Source of the DNA: Caldifarciminota bacterium
GTDB taxonomy: Bacteria; Hydrothermota; Hydrothermia; UBA1063; CAJXJZ01
DNA length: 40,909 nt
Direction: 5' to 3'
Assembly (NCBI GenBank): GCA_026986775.1
Contig: JALSNX010000016.1
Location: forward strand, 1-40,909
The translations under genes were made by a program, and so were the position numbers. The notes under the pieces are model-generated. The model did not search any database and was not told the DNA's origin. It saw only the letters and a list, made by a program, of their open reading frames with translations. Of the stretch, positions 1 through 7,930 are shown piece after piece (the first letter of the stretch is position 1; each line of letters opens with the position of its first letter).

Positions 1-1
1 T

Positions 2-47
2 TACCCTCCTTCTTCCTTTTGTTGCCTTTATTAGAAGAAGGAGGGTA
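2..47. repeat. 14-bp perfect inverted repeat (hairpin)
   Basis: Arms at 2-15 and 34-47 are exact reverse complements (TACCCTCCTTCTTC / GAAGAAGGAGGGTA) separated by 18 nt. The right arm contains an AAGGAGG core but no start codon follows at a useful distance. It may be the terminator of a gene left of the window, although the following T tract is weak (CTATATTTTA), or one end of a small repeat element. The left context is cut off, so the role cannot be settled. Confidence 0.6.
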
Positions 48-61
48 CTATATTTTACTCG

Positions 62-119
62 TTTCGTGTAGTTTTTATCATGAGCCAATGATATACCTTT
101 CGTGTAGATTTTTAATGAG
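62..119. repeat. imperfect 22-23 bp direct repeat, 36-nt period
   Basis: TTTCGTGTAG occurs at 62-71 and again at 98-107. Each copy is followed by a T-rich run and ATGAG, so the similarity covers about 22 bp per copy with a start-to-start distance of 36 nt. There are only two copies and they lie just upstream of the lipoprotein promoter. It could be a regulatory duplication or a remnant of a repeat element. Confidence 0.5.
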
Positions 120-132
120 GCAACTCGTCTCT

Positions 133-161
133 TTGACACAGGAACAATTACCCATTATACT
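133..161 (+). promoter_or_regulatory. sigma70-type promoter of the lipoprotein gene
   Basis: TTGACA (133-138), a 17-nt spacer and TATACT (156-161) give a near-consensus promoter with a start point expected near 168. An AGGAGG ribosome site follows at 178-183. This shows that the open frame upstream of about position 168 is not part of the gene. Confidence 0.8.
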
Positions 162-189
162 TTATACCTACTCAAACAGGAGGGATAAA

Positions 190-1146
190 ATTAAATTTGC
201 AAAATATATACTGGCATTGGGGATAGTGGCACTCTTTATATCCAGCGCATGTAAAAAAGAGGAAACAAACGAACTTCCTGACATAAGTTCGTTTTTTACC
301 ATACAGAATGCTACAGCAAAAGAGGGCGACATGCCAGAATCACGGGGTCCACAGGACAGCACCCCAACTATCACAAGCATTTTTGGGAACAATTATATAG
401 TGCCTGGTGGAACAAATATCATATCCATCAAGGGAGAGGATGCACAGAACGACATAAAATACCTGATTGTTGGTGTTCAGGATGCAGCAGGTTATTATCT
501 TGTGAATTTTTCAGGAGACTCTATCAGGATTACCCTTACTCTGAATAACTCCCTGCCAAGGGATACCTTTGTTATCCTATTTGCACTACAGGATGAAGAG
601 CAAAACGTAAGTACAAGAAATACACTAACTGTGCAACAGGCACAGGTTCAGAGAGGAAAACTTGAAATTGCACTCTCATGGGACCTTTTAAATGATATTG
701 ACCTTCATGTGGTACAACCTGATGGTGAGGAAATCTACTATGGACATCCGGCAAGTACTGAGGGTGGCTACCTTGACCTTGATTCCAATGCAGGATGTTC
801 AATAGACAGCGTGAACAACGAACATATTATATACCCTGATACCGCAACCATACTGTCGGGAACTTACATTGTGCGCGTTGACTTTTATTCTGACTGTGTA
901 GGCTCAGGGATAACCCATTATGCAGTAATTGCAAGGTATAATGGTGAACTTATAAATCCCACATCAGGAAATAATCCAGAAGAGGGCACATTTGAGGCAG
1001 GAACAGACGATGGCGGCAGTGCAGGCTCGGGCGTTGAGGTAATGAGATTTAATATCTCTGGTGGTTCAAAAGTGTACTCCTTTAAATTTCCAAAACAGAA
1101 ACTACAGGAGAATAAAATCAGCAAATCCTGTAAAAAGTGTAAATAA
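190..1146 (+). CDS. lipoprotein with YfaP/DUF2135-like beta domain
   Basis: The protein is about 318 residues. It opens with a lysine, a hydrophobic stretch and the lipobox SSAC, so it is probably lipidated and anchored at an envelope membrane. After a low-complexity linker, a C-terminal region reads SWDLLNDIDLHVVQPDGEE and later GGYLDLDSNAGC, which resembles the YfaP/DUF2135 domain; its function is unknown. The frame is open back to position 19, but the promoter at 133-161 and AGGAGG at 178-183 lie inside that extension. The only in-frame codon 6 nt after the ribosome site is ATT at 190, so I infer a rare ATT start. The next in-frame alternative, TTG at 217, would remove the positive N-terminus and lies 33 nt from the ribosome site. 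The gene is monocistronic, followed by a strong terminator. Confidence 0.75.
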   Translation: MKFAKYILALGIVALFISSACKKEETNELPDISSFFTIQNATAKEGDMPESRGPQDSTPTITSIFGNNYIVPGGTNIISIKGEDAQNDIKYLIVGVQDAAGYYLVNFSGDSIRITLTLNNSLPRDTFVILFALQDEEQNVSTRNTLTVQQAQVQRGKLEIALSWDLLNDIDLHVVQPDGEEIYYGHPASTEGGYLDLDSNAGCSIDSVNNEHIIYPDTATILSGTYIVRVDFYSDCVGSGITHYAVIARYNGELINPTSGNNPEEGTFEAGTDDGGSAGSGVEVMRFNISGGSKVYSFKFPKQKLQENKISKSCKKCK

Positions 1147-1168
1147 GCATTCATTGTGTCTTTTTTGC

Positions 1169-1198
1169 AAAGCCCGCTCTGGCGGGCTTTTTTATTTT
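1169..1198 (+). terminator. rho-independent terminator
   Basis: A perfect 9-bp stem (AAAGCCCGC at 1169-1177, GCGGGCTTT at 1182-1190) with a TCTG loop is followed by a T-rich tract to 1198. It ends the lipoprotein transcript and separates it from the peroxiredoxin operon. Confidence 0.92.
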
Positions 1199-1248
1199 CA
1201 TATACATGCCTTCCCCATTAAAATTACTAAAAAATAAGGAGGATGGAT

Positions 1249-1719
1249 ATGTTGAAAACAGGTGAGAAAGCACCAGAATTCTGTCTCAAAGATGCAAATG
1301 AAAAGGATGTATGCCTTAAAGATTTTAGGGGAAAATACCTCGTCCTCTATTTTTATCCTAAAGATAATACCTCAGGTTGCACAAAGGAGGCTGTGGGTTT
1401 TTCTGAAAAGATAGATGAGATAAGAAAACTGGGTGCAGAGGTAGTTGGCATATCAAAAGACTCTATTAAAAGTCATCAGAACTTTATAAAAAAACACGAC
1501 CTTAAAATCATTCTGCTTTCTGACCCTGCACACGAGGTTATAGAAAAATACGGTGCATGGCAACTTAAAAAGAACTATGGTAGAGAGTACTACGGAACTG
1601 TGAGAACAACATATTTAATTGACCCTGAGGGTAAAATAGCATACGTATGGCCAAAGGTGAAGGTAAAGGGTCATGTGGAAGATGTGATTGCCAAACTCAG
1701 GGAACTTGCCCTAAAGTAA
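1249..1719 (+). CDS. bcp: peroxiredoxin, BCP/PrxQ type
   Basis: A thiol peroxidase that reduces hydrogen peroxide and organic hydroperoxides in the cytoplasm using thioredoxin-like donors. The 156-residue length fits BCP/PrxQ. The active-site block YPKDNTSGCTKEA carries the peroxidatic Cys44. In many PrxQ proteins a resolving cysteine sits five residues later; here that position is Val49, so this looks like the atypical or one-Cys form. Two further cysteines (12 and 22) lie near the N-terminus. I chose ATG 1249 over ATG 1243 because AAGGAGG (1236-1242) is directly adjacent to 1243 but 6 nt from 1249. A weak promoter (TTTTCA, 18 nt, TAAAAT ending at 1224) may serve the operon. The two genes downstream follow with short gaps. 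Confidence 0.93.
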   Translation: MLKTGEKAPEFCLKDANEKDVCLKDFRGKYLVLYFYPKDNTSGCTKEAVGFSEKIDEIRKLGAEVVGISKDSIKSHQNFIKKHDLKIILLSDPAHEVIEKYGAWQLKKNYGREYYGTVRTTYLIDPEGKIAYVWPKVKVKGHVEDVIAKLRELALK

Positions 1720-1757
1720 AATGTGTATCTTGAAATCAAAAACAAAAGGAGGTTAAA

Positions 1758-2951
1758 TTGGCCAACCTGAAAGTTGAAATAGCAGGCATTGAATTTAAAA
1801 ACCCTGTTCTTCCTGCAGCAGGTCCCCCTGTAAGGGACGCAAAGGCTATAAAGGACTGTGAGGAAGGTGGAGCAGGTGGCATTGTTACAAAAACCATATC
1901 AACGAAAGCAGCACCTGTTCCAAGACCTAATATGGCTGTATTGAACAGGGCAAGGATAGTGCAGATGTACAATACTGTTAAAAATGGCAAAGAACAGACC
2001 CTTGTGAAAACTGCATACAGAATGGACCAGGGCTTTATAAACACAGAACTCTGGACTGAGTTACCCTTAGAACAGTGGATTGAGAAGGAACTGCCATCAT
2101 TAAATGATCTTACAGTTCCTCTTATTGTATCTGTTGGCTACACACCGGATGATATGAAAAAGATTATACCTCTTCTTAAGGAATTTGATATTGATGCAAT
2201 TGAGTTTTCCACTCACTACATAGAACCGGGTATTATCACTGACATTATTAAAACCATAAAGAGCATTATGGATGTGCCTGTTTTTCCAAAACTCTCACCC
2301 CATCACACAGACCTTCTTGTCAGTCAGGCAAAGGAGGCAGAAAAGGCAGGGGCAGATGCCATCGTTGCCATTAACTCTTTTGGTCCCACACTCCATTTTG
2401 ACATCTATACAAGGAAACCCTATATGGGCTCAGAATTCGGGTTTGGCTGGATGAGCGGCCCGCCCATAAAACCCCTTGCTGTAAGGGCAGTTTTTGATAT
2501 TGCCCGCAACGTTAATATTCCTGTGATAGGGGTTGGTGGTATCTCAACTGGAAAAGACGCAATAGAACATATTATGGCGGGTGCAACTATAGTGGGAGTT
2601 TGCACACAGGCGATAATTGAAGGCAAAAAGGCATTTGGTCGTATTGCACGGGAAATTTCCGAAGAACTTGATAAGATGGGATTTTCGTCTTTAGAGGAAA
2701 TACGCGGACTTTACATAAAAGAAATGGGTGCTGGTCAGAAGGTTAGGATAGAAGGTGGTATTGCACGTCTTGTAGAGGACAAATGCACGGGGTGTAAACT
2801 CTGTGAAAGGGTCTGTCAGTATGAGGCCATTACTATGGTGAAAAAAGAGGGTATAAGACATCTTTTGCCAGAAATAAACGGAGAAAAGTGTGCAGCATGT
2901 GGGCTCTGTGTTTCTATATGTCCCACAGATGCACTGTATCTTGAATTTTAA
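1758..2951 (+). CDS. DHODH/PreA-like flavoprotein with C-terminal 2x[4Fe-4S] ferredoxin
   Basis: The 397-residue protein has a dihydroorotate/dihydropyrimidine dehydrogenase-type TIM barrel (about 1-310) followed by a ferredoxin domain. That domain has two CxxCxxCxxxC clusters starting at Cys343 and Cys378. FMN-binding features are visible: TKTIS near the N-terminus, the lysine of FPKLSP, and GVGGISTGKDAIEHIMAGA for the phosphate. The usual substrate loop of this superfamily (NxSCPN with its catalytic cysteine) is absent; the equivalent strand reads EFSTHYIEP. The substrate is therefore uncertain, and neither dihydroorotate nor pyrimidine reduction should be assumed. Translation starts at TTG 1758, supported by AAAGGAGG at 1746-1752. 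No PreT-type partner or other pyrimidine gene is nearby. Confidence 0.82.
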   Translation: MANLKVEIAGIEFKNPVLPAAGPPVRDAKAIKDCEEGGAGGIVTKTISTKAAPVPRPNMAVLNRARIVQMYNTVKNGKEQTLVKTAYRMDQGFINTELWTELPLEQWIEKELPSLNDLTVPLIVSVGYTPDDMKKIIPLLKEFDIDAIEFSTHYIEPGIITDIIKTIKSIMDVPVFPKLSPHHTDLLVSQAKEAEKAGADAIVAINSFGPTLHFDIYTRKPYMGSEFGFGWMSGPPIKPLAVRAVFDIARNVNIPVIGVGGISTGKDAIEHIMAGATIVGVCTQAIIEGKKAFGRIAREISEELDKMGFSSLEEIRGLYIKEMGAGQKVRIEGGIARLVEDKCTGCKLCERVCQYEAITMVKKEGIRHLLPEINGEKCAACGLCVSICPTDALYLEF

Positions 2952-2962
2952 AGGAGGCAGGT

Positions 2963-4528
2963 ATGAATCTTTTAGCGGCACTTTTGATTTTTGTTTATCC
3001 TCATTTAAAGATAGAGGCCTTCACAGATAGTGCAGGGCCATACATTGTGGTCCACGCTCCACACGTTTCAACGGATTTCACTCTCTACGTATCAGACCTT
3101 TCTTACGAAAAGGACTCCATCCTCAACTATTCCTATCCTGATTTTGACCTGTGGGACAGGAATAAAACAGAGAACAGTGTTTTTATATTCAGACCAACAA
3201 GGAGAAGAAAGTTTGAAAGGGGGAAGTTATATGCGATAAGGGCCTCTGTATTTGACCTTGAAGATAAAAACATGATTTCAAGCACCTACTATTTTTTCAG
3301 ATTAAATAATCGTGGGAAGATAGGGCTTGCACCATTTATATATCCTGTTATGCAGCTTTTAAGTGAAGATACCATCGGCATTTTCTTTGAATCAAACAAA
3401 CCGTGTTTTGCATCAATTACACTTCTTTTTAAAAATAGAAATCCAAAAACCATACTCCACAACAAAAAAATTAAAAGACACGAGTTCAAAATACCTTATG
3501 AAAATGGCCTTGAATACTACAGGTTTACACTGTTTACAAAGTATGACACCTTTGTATCACGCACCATACCTGTAAAATACAGGGGAGAAATTGAGCGTTT
3601 TGCCATCTTTGGAGACACGAGAGCCAACTGGGCAATGCCATCTCCCATAGGTCGTGCAGACGGGGTAAACGAAGAAGTTATAAACGATATTCTCAGGGCA
3701 ATCTACAAAGAAAACCCTGATTTTATTGAGATAAACGGTGACCTTATAACAGGATACACTGCTGATAGAGAAGACGCTCTCATGCAGTATCAGGCGTTTT
3801 TGAAGTCTCTTTATCCGTATGCGTCATCAATACCGTTTCTTTTCACAGCAGGTAACCATGATATGACTGCACCAATGGAAGGCGATCGCAAAAATCATAA
3901 TGACCCTGCACCACCAGAGAGTGCAGAAGACCTATGGGCATCTTTGTTCATGCAACCTGAAAATGGTCCTGTGGCTCGCAAGGGAATGCCTCCGTACAGA
4001 GAGAATGTTTATTTTATAGGCACTGATAACTGGGGTATATTCTTCTTAAACAGCGATTACAACTACGCTAAAAAGAACAGAAAGAGGATAAGTGGAAACA
4101 TAACCTTTGAAGAAACTGACTGGTTTCTGAAAGAAAGCCGGCGATTTAGAAATACAATTGTTATTTTTCATGAGCCTCTGTATTCCAATACAGGAATGCC
4201 TGGACACGCACTTGACTATGATATAAAATTAAGAGACTCTGTGGCAAACGTATTTTTCAACTCCAACGCAAAACTCATCTTAACGAGTCATGAACATCTG
4301 TATGCAAGAAGGAAGATACCTTTAAAAGACTCAGGAAAATGGCTCTATCAGGTAACTATTGGTGCAGGTGGCGCTCCAATATACAATGTGCCAGAAGACA
4401 AACGGAAAGGGCTTGACGCTTTTTCAAGAGAAACAGTTTTCGGACTTATCACCCTCAAAGGACACAGAATAAAAGGACTTATTAAGAATATCAATGGATT
4501 TACAGTTGATTACTTTGAAGTTAAATAG
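2963..4528 (+). CDS. exported metallophosphoesterase (purple acid phosphatase-like)
   Basis: The 521-residue protein begins with a short hydrophobic signal-like segment, so it is probably exported. An N-terminal beta-rich region (about 20-205) precedes a calcineurin-like phosphoesterase domain. Metal-binding motifs are GDTR (217-220), GDL (259-261), GNHD (297-300), His403 in HEPLY, and SHEHLYAR with His443 and His445. The first motif lacks the histidine of the classic DxH, as in purple acid phosphatases and their relatives. It likely hydrolyses phosphomonoesters or diesters outside the cytoplasm; the substrate is unknown. The start ATG 2963 has AAAGGAGG just upstream and lies 11 nt after the Fe-S flavoprotein. 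Its 3' end is 5 nt from the end of convergent recJ, with no visible terminator. Confidence 0.88.
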   Translation: MNLLAALLIFVYPHLKIEAFTDSAGPYIVVHAPHVSTDFTLYVSDLSYEKDSILNYSYPDFDLWDRNKTENSVFIFRPTRRRKFERGKLYAIRASVFDLEDKNMISSTYYFFRLNNRGKIGLAPFIYPVMQLLSEDTIGIFFESNKPCFASITLLFKNRNPKTILHNKKIKRHEFKIPYENGLEYYRFTLFTKYDTFVSRTIPVKYRGEIERFAIFGDTRANWAMPSPIGRADGVNEEVINDILRAIYKENPDFIEINGDLITGYTADREDALMQYQAFLKSLYPYASSIPFLFTAGNHDMTAPMEGDRKNHNDPAPPESAEDLWASLFMQPENGPVARKGMPPYRENVYFIGTDNWGIFFLNSDYNYAKKNRKRISGNITFEETDWFLKESRRFRNTIVIFHEPLYSNTGMPGHALDYDIKLRDSVANVFFNSNAKLILTSHEHLYARRKIPLKDSGKWLYQVTIGAGGAPIYNVPEDKRKGLDAFSRETVFGLITLKGHRIKGLIKNINGFTVDYFEVK

Positions 4529-4533
4529 CTATA

Positions 4534-6186
4534 TCAGTCCGACGGCTTTGCATCAATTATTTCAATAATCTTCTTTGAAAGGAATCTGTCCTCCCGCAGG
4601 GTGAAAACCACATCGCTTTTGCGGGAGGAAGTTATATTTGATATTACATCACTATTTCCAGCATAAACTGCTGTTTGAATATCGCCATTTATGTCTATTC
4701 TGAACTTGTAAAAGTTTTCCTTCAGCCTGTTAACAGCTCCAATGAGTTTTGCTCTCCTGAACAGAAACTTAGGCTTTGAGTTCCCCATGCCAAAGGGCTG
4801 AAAAAGGTCAAAGGATTGTATGAGTTCTTCTCTATTATAAACATCCGAAATGTCAAGGTCAATTTCAATTTCTTTTTCAAGATCATCTTCTGAAAGAACA
4901 CTTTTTGCATAGGCATTAATCCCCTCTTCAAATTTTTCAAGATTCTCGGGTTTTAAACTCAAACCTGCAGCGTATTTGTGCCCACCAAAGGTTTCAAGAT
5001 ATTCCCCCTGTGAAGAAATGGCCTCAAATATATTGAAGCCTGCGATACTTCTTGCTGAACCTTTCAATACGTCATCCTTGCGAGTGAGCAGTATTGCAGG
5101 TCTGTAAAATCTGTCAACTACCCTTGAAGCAACTATACCAACAACTCCTTCATGCCATCCAGGGTCATAGAGCACGTAAATTAACCTGTCGCCTTTCGCT
5201 TTAGCCATATTGATGGCCTCTTCAACCATATCTTTTTCTATACGCTGTCTTTTCAGGTTAAGATTATTTAGTTCCACAGCATGCTGTCTTGCAGTAACAC
5301 CCTGAGTGGTTACAAGTAGTTTAAAGGCCTTCATGGCATCTTCCATTCTACCTGCTGCATTGAGACGGGGAGCAAGTATAAAACTCACATGGTAGGTATC
5401 TATTGCACCGGATATTCCTGCAACATTTTTAAGTGCCTTAAGTCCTGCCTTCTTTGTTTTGTTCAGTATTGATATTCCAGCCTTGGCAAAGATTCTGTTC
5501 TCGTCTATAAGAGGGACGAGGTCAGAGATGGTACCAAGTGCAACAAGGTCAAGGTCCCAATAAAGTTCAGTTTTGTCCCTTTTTAACTTCTCATAGAGTC
5601 CTTCAAGTAATTTAAAAGCAACTCCAACACCAGCGAGATTATCATAGGGATAATCACCTAACTTGGGATTAATTATGGCATAGGATGAAGGCAGTGATTC
5701 TTTTGGTTCATGATGGTCTGTTATTATTACGTCTATTTTAAGGGAGTTTGCATATTCTATCTCCTCATAAGCAGTTATACCACAATCCACCGTTATAATA
5801 AGTGTGGCACCTGCTTTTGCTGCTTTCTCTATCCCCTGACGGGAAACTCCATATCCCTCATCAAATCTATTGGGCACATAGGCAAAAACCTCAAAACCAA
5901 GCCTCTTTAACACTCTGTACATTAAAGCAAGGGATGTAACCCCATCAACATCAAAATCACCGTGTATCAAAATCCTTTCATTTCTTCTAAGTGCAAGAAT
6001 AAGTCTATCTATCGCCTTCTCCATGTCCTTGAATTTGAAAGGTGAGTAAAGCGAACCAAGCCCTGGATAAAGATACATACCTGCCTTCTCAGGTTCTACC
6101 CCACGAACAGACAAAAGTAGCGATACAATAGGCGAAAACGTGTACTTTTCTATCGGAAATACAGGTTTCTTTAACTTCCAGCGCAT
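4534..6186 (-). CDS. recJ: single-stranded-DNA-specific exonuclease RecJ
   Basis: RecJ is a 5'-3' exonuclease on single-stranded DNA used in recombinational and mismatch repair. The DHH phosphoesterase core is clear: HGDFDVDG (75-82), VDCG (133-136) and the diagnostic TDHHE (156-160). A DHHA1-type substrate domain follows, with FGGHKYAAGLSL. At 550 residues it matches the family length. ATG 6186 is the first methionine of the frame. There is no Shine-Dalgarno sequence, and a -10-like hexamer ends 6 nt before the start codon, suggesting leaderless expression. The gene is divergent from the MarR operon and convergent with the phosphoesterase. Confidence 0.96.
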   Translation of the reverse strand: MRWKLKKPVFPIEKYTFSPIVSLLLSVRGVEPEKAGMYLYPGLGSLYSPFKFKDMEKAIDRLILALRRNERILIHGDFDVDGVTSLALMYRVLKRLGFEVFAYVPNRFDEGYGVSRQGIEKAAKAGATLIITVDCGITAYEEIEYANSLKIDVIITDHHEPKESLPSSYAIINPKLGDYPYDNLAGVGVAFKLLEGLYEKLKRDKTELYWDLDLVALGTISDLVPLIDENRIFAKAGISILNKTKKAGLKALKNVAGISGAIDTYHVSFILAPRLNAAGRMEDAMKAFKLLVTTQGVTARQHAVELNNLNLKRQRIEKDMVEEAINMAKAKGDRLIYVLYDPGWHEGVVGIVASRVVDRFYRPAILLTRKDDVLKGSARSIAGFNIFEAISSQGEYLETFGGHKYAAGLSLKPENLEKFEEGINAYAKSVLSEDDLEKEIEIDLDISDVYNREELIQSFDLFQPFGMGNSKPKFLFRRAKLIGAVNRLKENFYKFRIDINGDIQTAVYAGNSDVISNITSSRKSDVVFTLREDRFLSKKIIEIIDAKPSD

Positions 6187-6192
6187 ATTTTA

Positions 6193-6221
6193 AGTTTAAG
6201 TTCAACTACGGGTGCATGCAA
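6193..6221 (-). promoter_or_regulatory. candidate recJ promoter (leaderless)
   Basis: On the minus strand TTGCAT (6221-6216), 17 nt and TAAACT (6198-6193) are followed by 6 nt and the recJ ATG. Match to consensus is moderate. The spacing equals that of the other leaderless candidates in this window. Confidence 0.5.
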
Positions 6222-6229
6222 TAATCAGA

Positions 6230-6263
6230 GCGTAATGTATTACAAAATGGTGCGTAATGCTAA
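6230..6263. promoter_or_regulatory. candidate operator half-sites in the recJ/marR intergenic region
   Basis: GCGTAATG occurs at 6230-6237 and 6252-6259, 22 bp (two helical turns) apart. The first copy is part of the inverted repeat GTAAT-GT-ATTAC (6232-6243). The second extends to AATGCTAA (6256-6263), which reappears inverted as TTAGCATT at 6318-6325, over the expected marR transcription start. These are plausible binding sites for the adjacent MarR-type regulator. Confidence 0.45.
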
Positions 6264-6287
6264 GTTATCCTGGAAGCTCCTGCCATC

Positions 6288-6316
6288 TTGAATGGACACC
6301 AGATTTAAAATATAAT
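6288..6316 (+). promoter_or_regulatory. promoter of the marR-DUF401-ABC operon
   Basis: TTGAAT (6288-6293), a 17-nt spacer and a perfect TATAAT (6311-6316). The imperfect palindrome AATGTTAGCATT (6314-6325) overlaps the -10 and start point, a typical place for autorepression. A GAGGAGG ribosome site follows. Confidence 0.8.
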
Positions 6317-6345
6317 GTTAGCATTGCGAACAGAGGAGGTGTAGT

Positions 6346-6771
6346 ATGATTGAAAGAGAGATAGAAAAGGTACTGAGAGATGTATATTTCAAGATAACAA
6401 AAGAGGGAAGAACCGCCCTCAATGAAATAGGTCTTACACCACCACAGTTCAGACTTATGACACATATATACTTCAATGGTCCCATGAACCAGACCACTCT
6501 ATCAAAGGACCTGTATCTTGCTAAAAGTACGATATCCGGAATAGTTGAAAGACTCAGAAAAAGAAGATTTGTCAAGATGGCTAAAAGGGAAAAGGATTTA
6601 AGAAATGAAATTGTCATGCTCACACCTGCAGGTGAAGAGGTGATAAAAAGGGTTATAGACAAGAGAGTGGATTATATTCACAAACTCCTTTATGACTTTG
6701 ACGAGGAGGACAAAGAAAAACTCCTTGAACTTCTGATCCAGATGGATGAGGCATCAAAAAAACTGGAATAA
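6346..6771 (+). CDS. MarR-family transcriptional regulator
   Basis: The 141-residue winged-helix protein has the usual MarR length. The helix-turn-helix region is LTPPQFRLMTHIYF...NQTTLSKDLYLAKSTISGIVERLRKR, and the wing contains KDLRNEIVMLTPAGEEV. Members bind palindromic operators as dimers and are released by small ligands. ATG 6346 is preceded by GAGGAGG. It is first in an operon with a DUF401 membrane protein (12 nt downstream) and two ABC exporter subunits. The likely role is ligand-responsive control of that export module and of itself. Inverted repeats at its own promoter fit autoregulation. Confidence 0.92.
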   Translation: MIEREIEKVLRDVYFKITKEGRTALNEIGLTPPQFRLMTHIYFNGPMNQTTLSKDLYLAKSTISGIVERLRKRRFVKMAKREKDLRNEIVMLTPAGEEVIKRVIDKRVDYIHKLLYDFDEEDKEKLLELLIQMDEASKKLE

Positions 6772-6783
6772 CAAGTCTTTTCC

Positions 6784-7929
6784 ATGAATAAATCGGCTTT
6801 TGGAAAAATTCTGAGTATCGGAATACCTGTACTTCTCATTGTGCTATTTCTGATTATTGAACCTGTTAATGCCAAAATCCTGATAAACAGCTTTTTTACA
6901 AAGAGGATAGTGAATGTTATTATAGCCGTTATTCTGGTTCAGGTCTTTTCAAAGACAATGAAATTGGGTGGTTTTGATGCAAAACTCCAGAATGCCATAA
7001 GAATGATTACGAAAAGTAAAACCATGGGAACAATTATACCCTCCGCACTCTTCGGGCTTCTACCAATGCCTGCAGGCGCTCTGGTATCTGCACCTTTCAC
7101 CGAAAAAGCCGCATCGTATCTCGGCTTATCCAGAGAAAAGACCTTTTTCATCAATTACTGGTTCCGCCATATCTGGGAATACTCATGGCCTTTATATGCA
7201 GGAGTTATACTTGGCTCTGGAATAATGCGTATGTCTGTGGGTAAATTCGCCCTCATTCAATCTCCTTTAGTGTTCGCTTCATTTGTGGTGGGACTTGTTC
7301 CACTGTTATTCTGGACAAGGAATCATCCATCAAGAAAACACGAAAGTCTCTTGCCCTTTGACCGAAAAACTATTGTTGAGGTATTTTCACCTGTTGTGGT
7401 TCTTTTTATACTTACACTCGTTCTGAGGATAAATATAAATATTGCGCTTCTTGTTGCAATTTTAATGATTTATGTTATGTCACATATTAACGCACTGAAC
7501 TTCATCATTTCCCTTAAAAAATCCATATTTTCCTTTACCACCCTGCTAATTATCACGGTGCTGTTTTTAAAGACAGTTATAGAAAAAAGCGGTATTCTCA
7601 CACCTTTATATGAATCCCTCGTTAAAAGCGGCGTATCACCCATTATAGTCGGCATGGGGATAGCCTATATCTCTGGCTTTTTTACTGGCATCACACAGGC
7701 ATCAGTGGGCATTACCTTTCCTGTTTTTATTGCCGTGCTCACTAAAAACCCGTATGTTGCTCCCATTCTATATACCACCGGATTCATGGGTGTGATGGTA
7801 TCCCCTTTCCATCTCTGTTATCTCACAACGAGAGAGTATTTTAAGGTATCTACCAGAGAAACCTACCCAATAATAATACCATCCACTATAATTATGATTC
7901 TTTTGAGCCTTCTTTATCTCTTAATTTGA
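6784..7929 (+). CDS. DUF401-family integral membrane protein
   Basis: A 381-residue polytopic protein with about ten hydrophobic segments, resembling the DUF401 family of the ion-transporter superfamily (distant relatives of gluconate/citrate permeases). Conserved-looking blocks include LFGLLPMPAGALVSAPF (about 82-98) and the TGITQASVGITFPVF segment near 300. The transported solute is unknown. It lies 12 nt after marR and 1 nt before the first ABC subunit, so it is surely co-transcribed. No strong ribosome site precedes ATG 6784, suggesting coupled translation. Its placement inside a MarR-controlled exporter operon is unusual; it could import or exchange a compound related to the exported one. 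Confidence 0.83.
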   Translation: MNKSAFGKILSIGIPVLLIVLFLIIEPVNAKILINSFFTKRIVNVIIAVILVQVFSKTMKLGGFDAKLQNAIRMITKSKTMGTIIPSALFGLLPMPAGALVSAPFTEKAASYLGLSREKTFFINYWFRHIWEYSWPLYAGVILGSGIMRMSVGKFALIQSPLVFASFVVGLVPLLFWTRNHPSRKHESLLPFDRKTIVEVFSPVVVLFILTLVLRININIALLVAILMIYVMSHINALNFIISLKKSIFSFTTLLIITVLFLKTVIEKSGILTPLYESLVKSGVSPIIVGMGIAYISGFFTGITQASVGITFPVFIAVLTKNPYVAPILYTTGFMGVMVSPFHLCYLTTREYFKVSTRETYPIIIPSTIIMILLSLLYLLI

Positions 7930-7930
7930 T

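Noticed and set aside
62-119. CRISPR-like array (36-nt periodicity)
   Set aside because: There are only two imperfect copies, no spacers of regular length and no cas genes in the window.
19-189. N-terminal extension of the first lipoprotein from ATG 19
   Set aside because: It contains a near-consensus promoter (133-161) and the ribosome site (178-183), and would bury the signal peptide about 57 residues in.
4529-4533. Frameshift or gene loss between the phosphoesterase and recJ
   Set aside because: Both genes are full length with intact C-termini; the region is simply compact.
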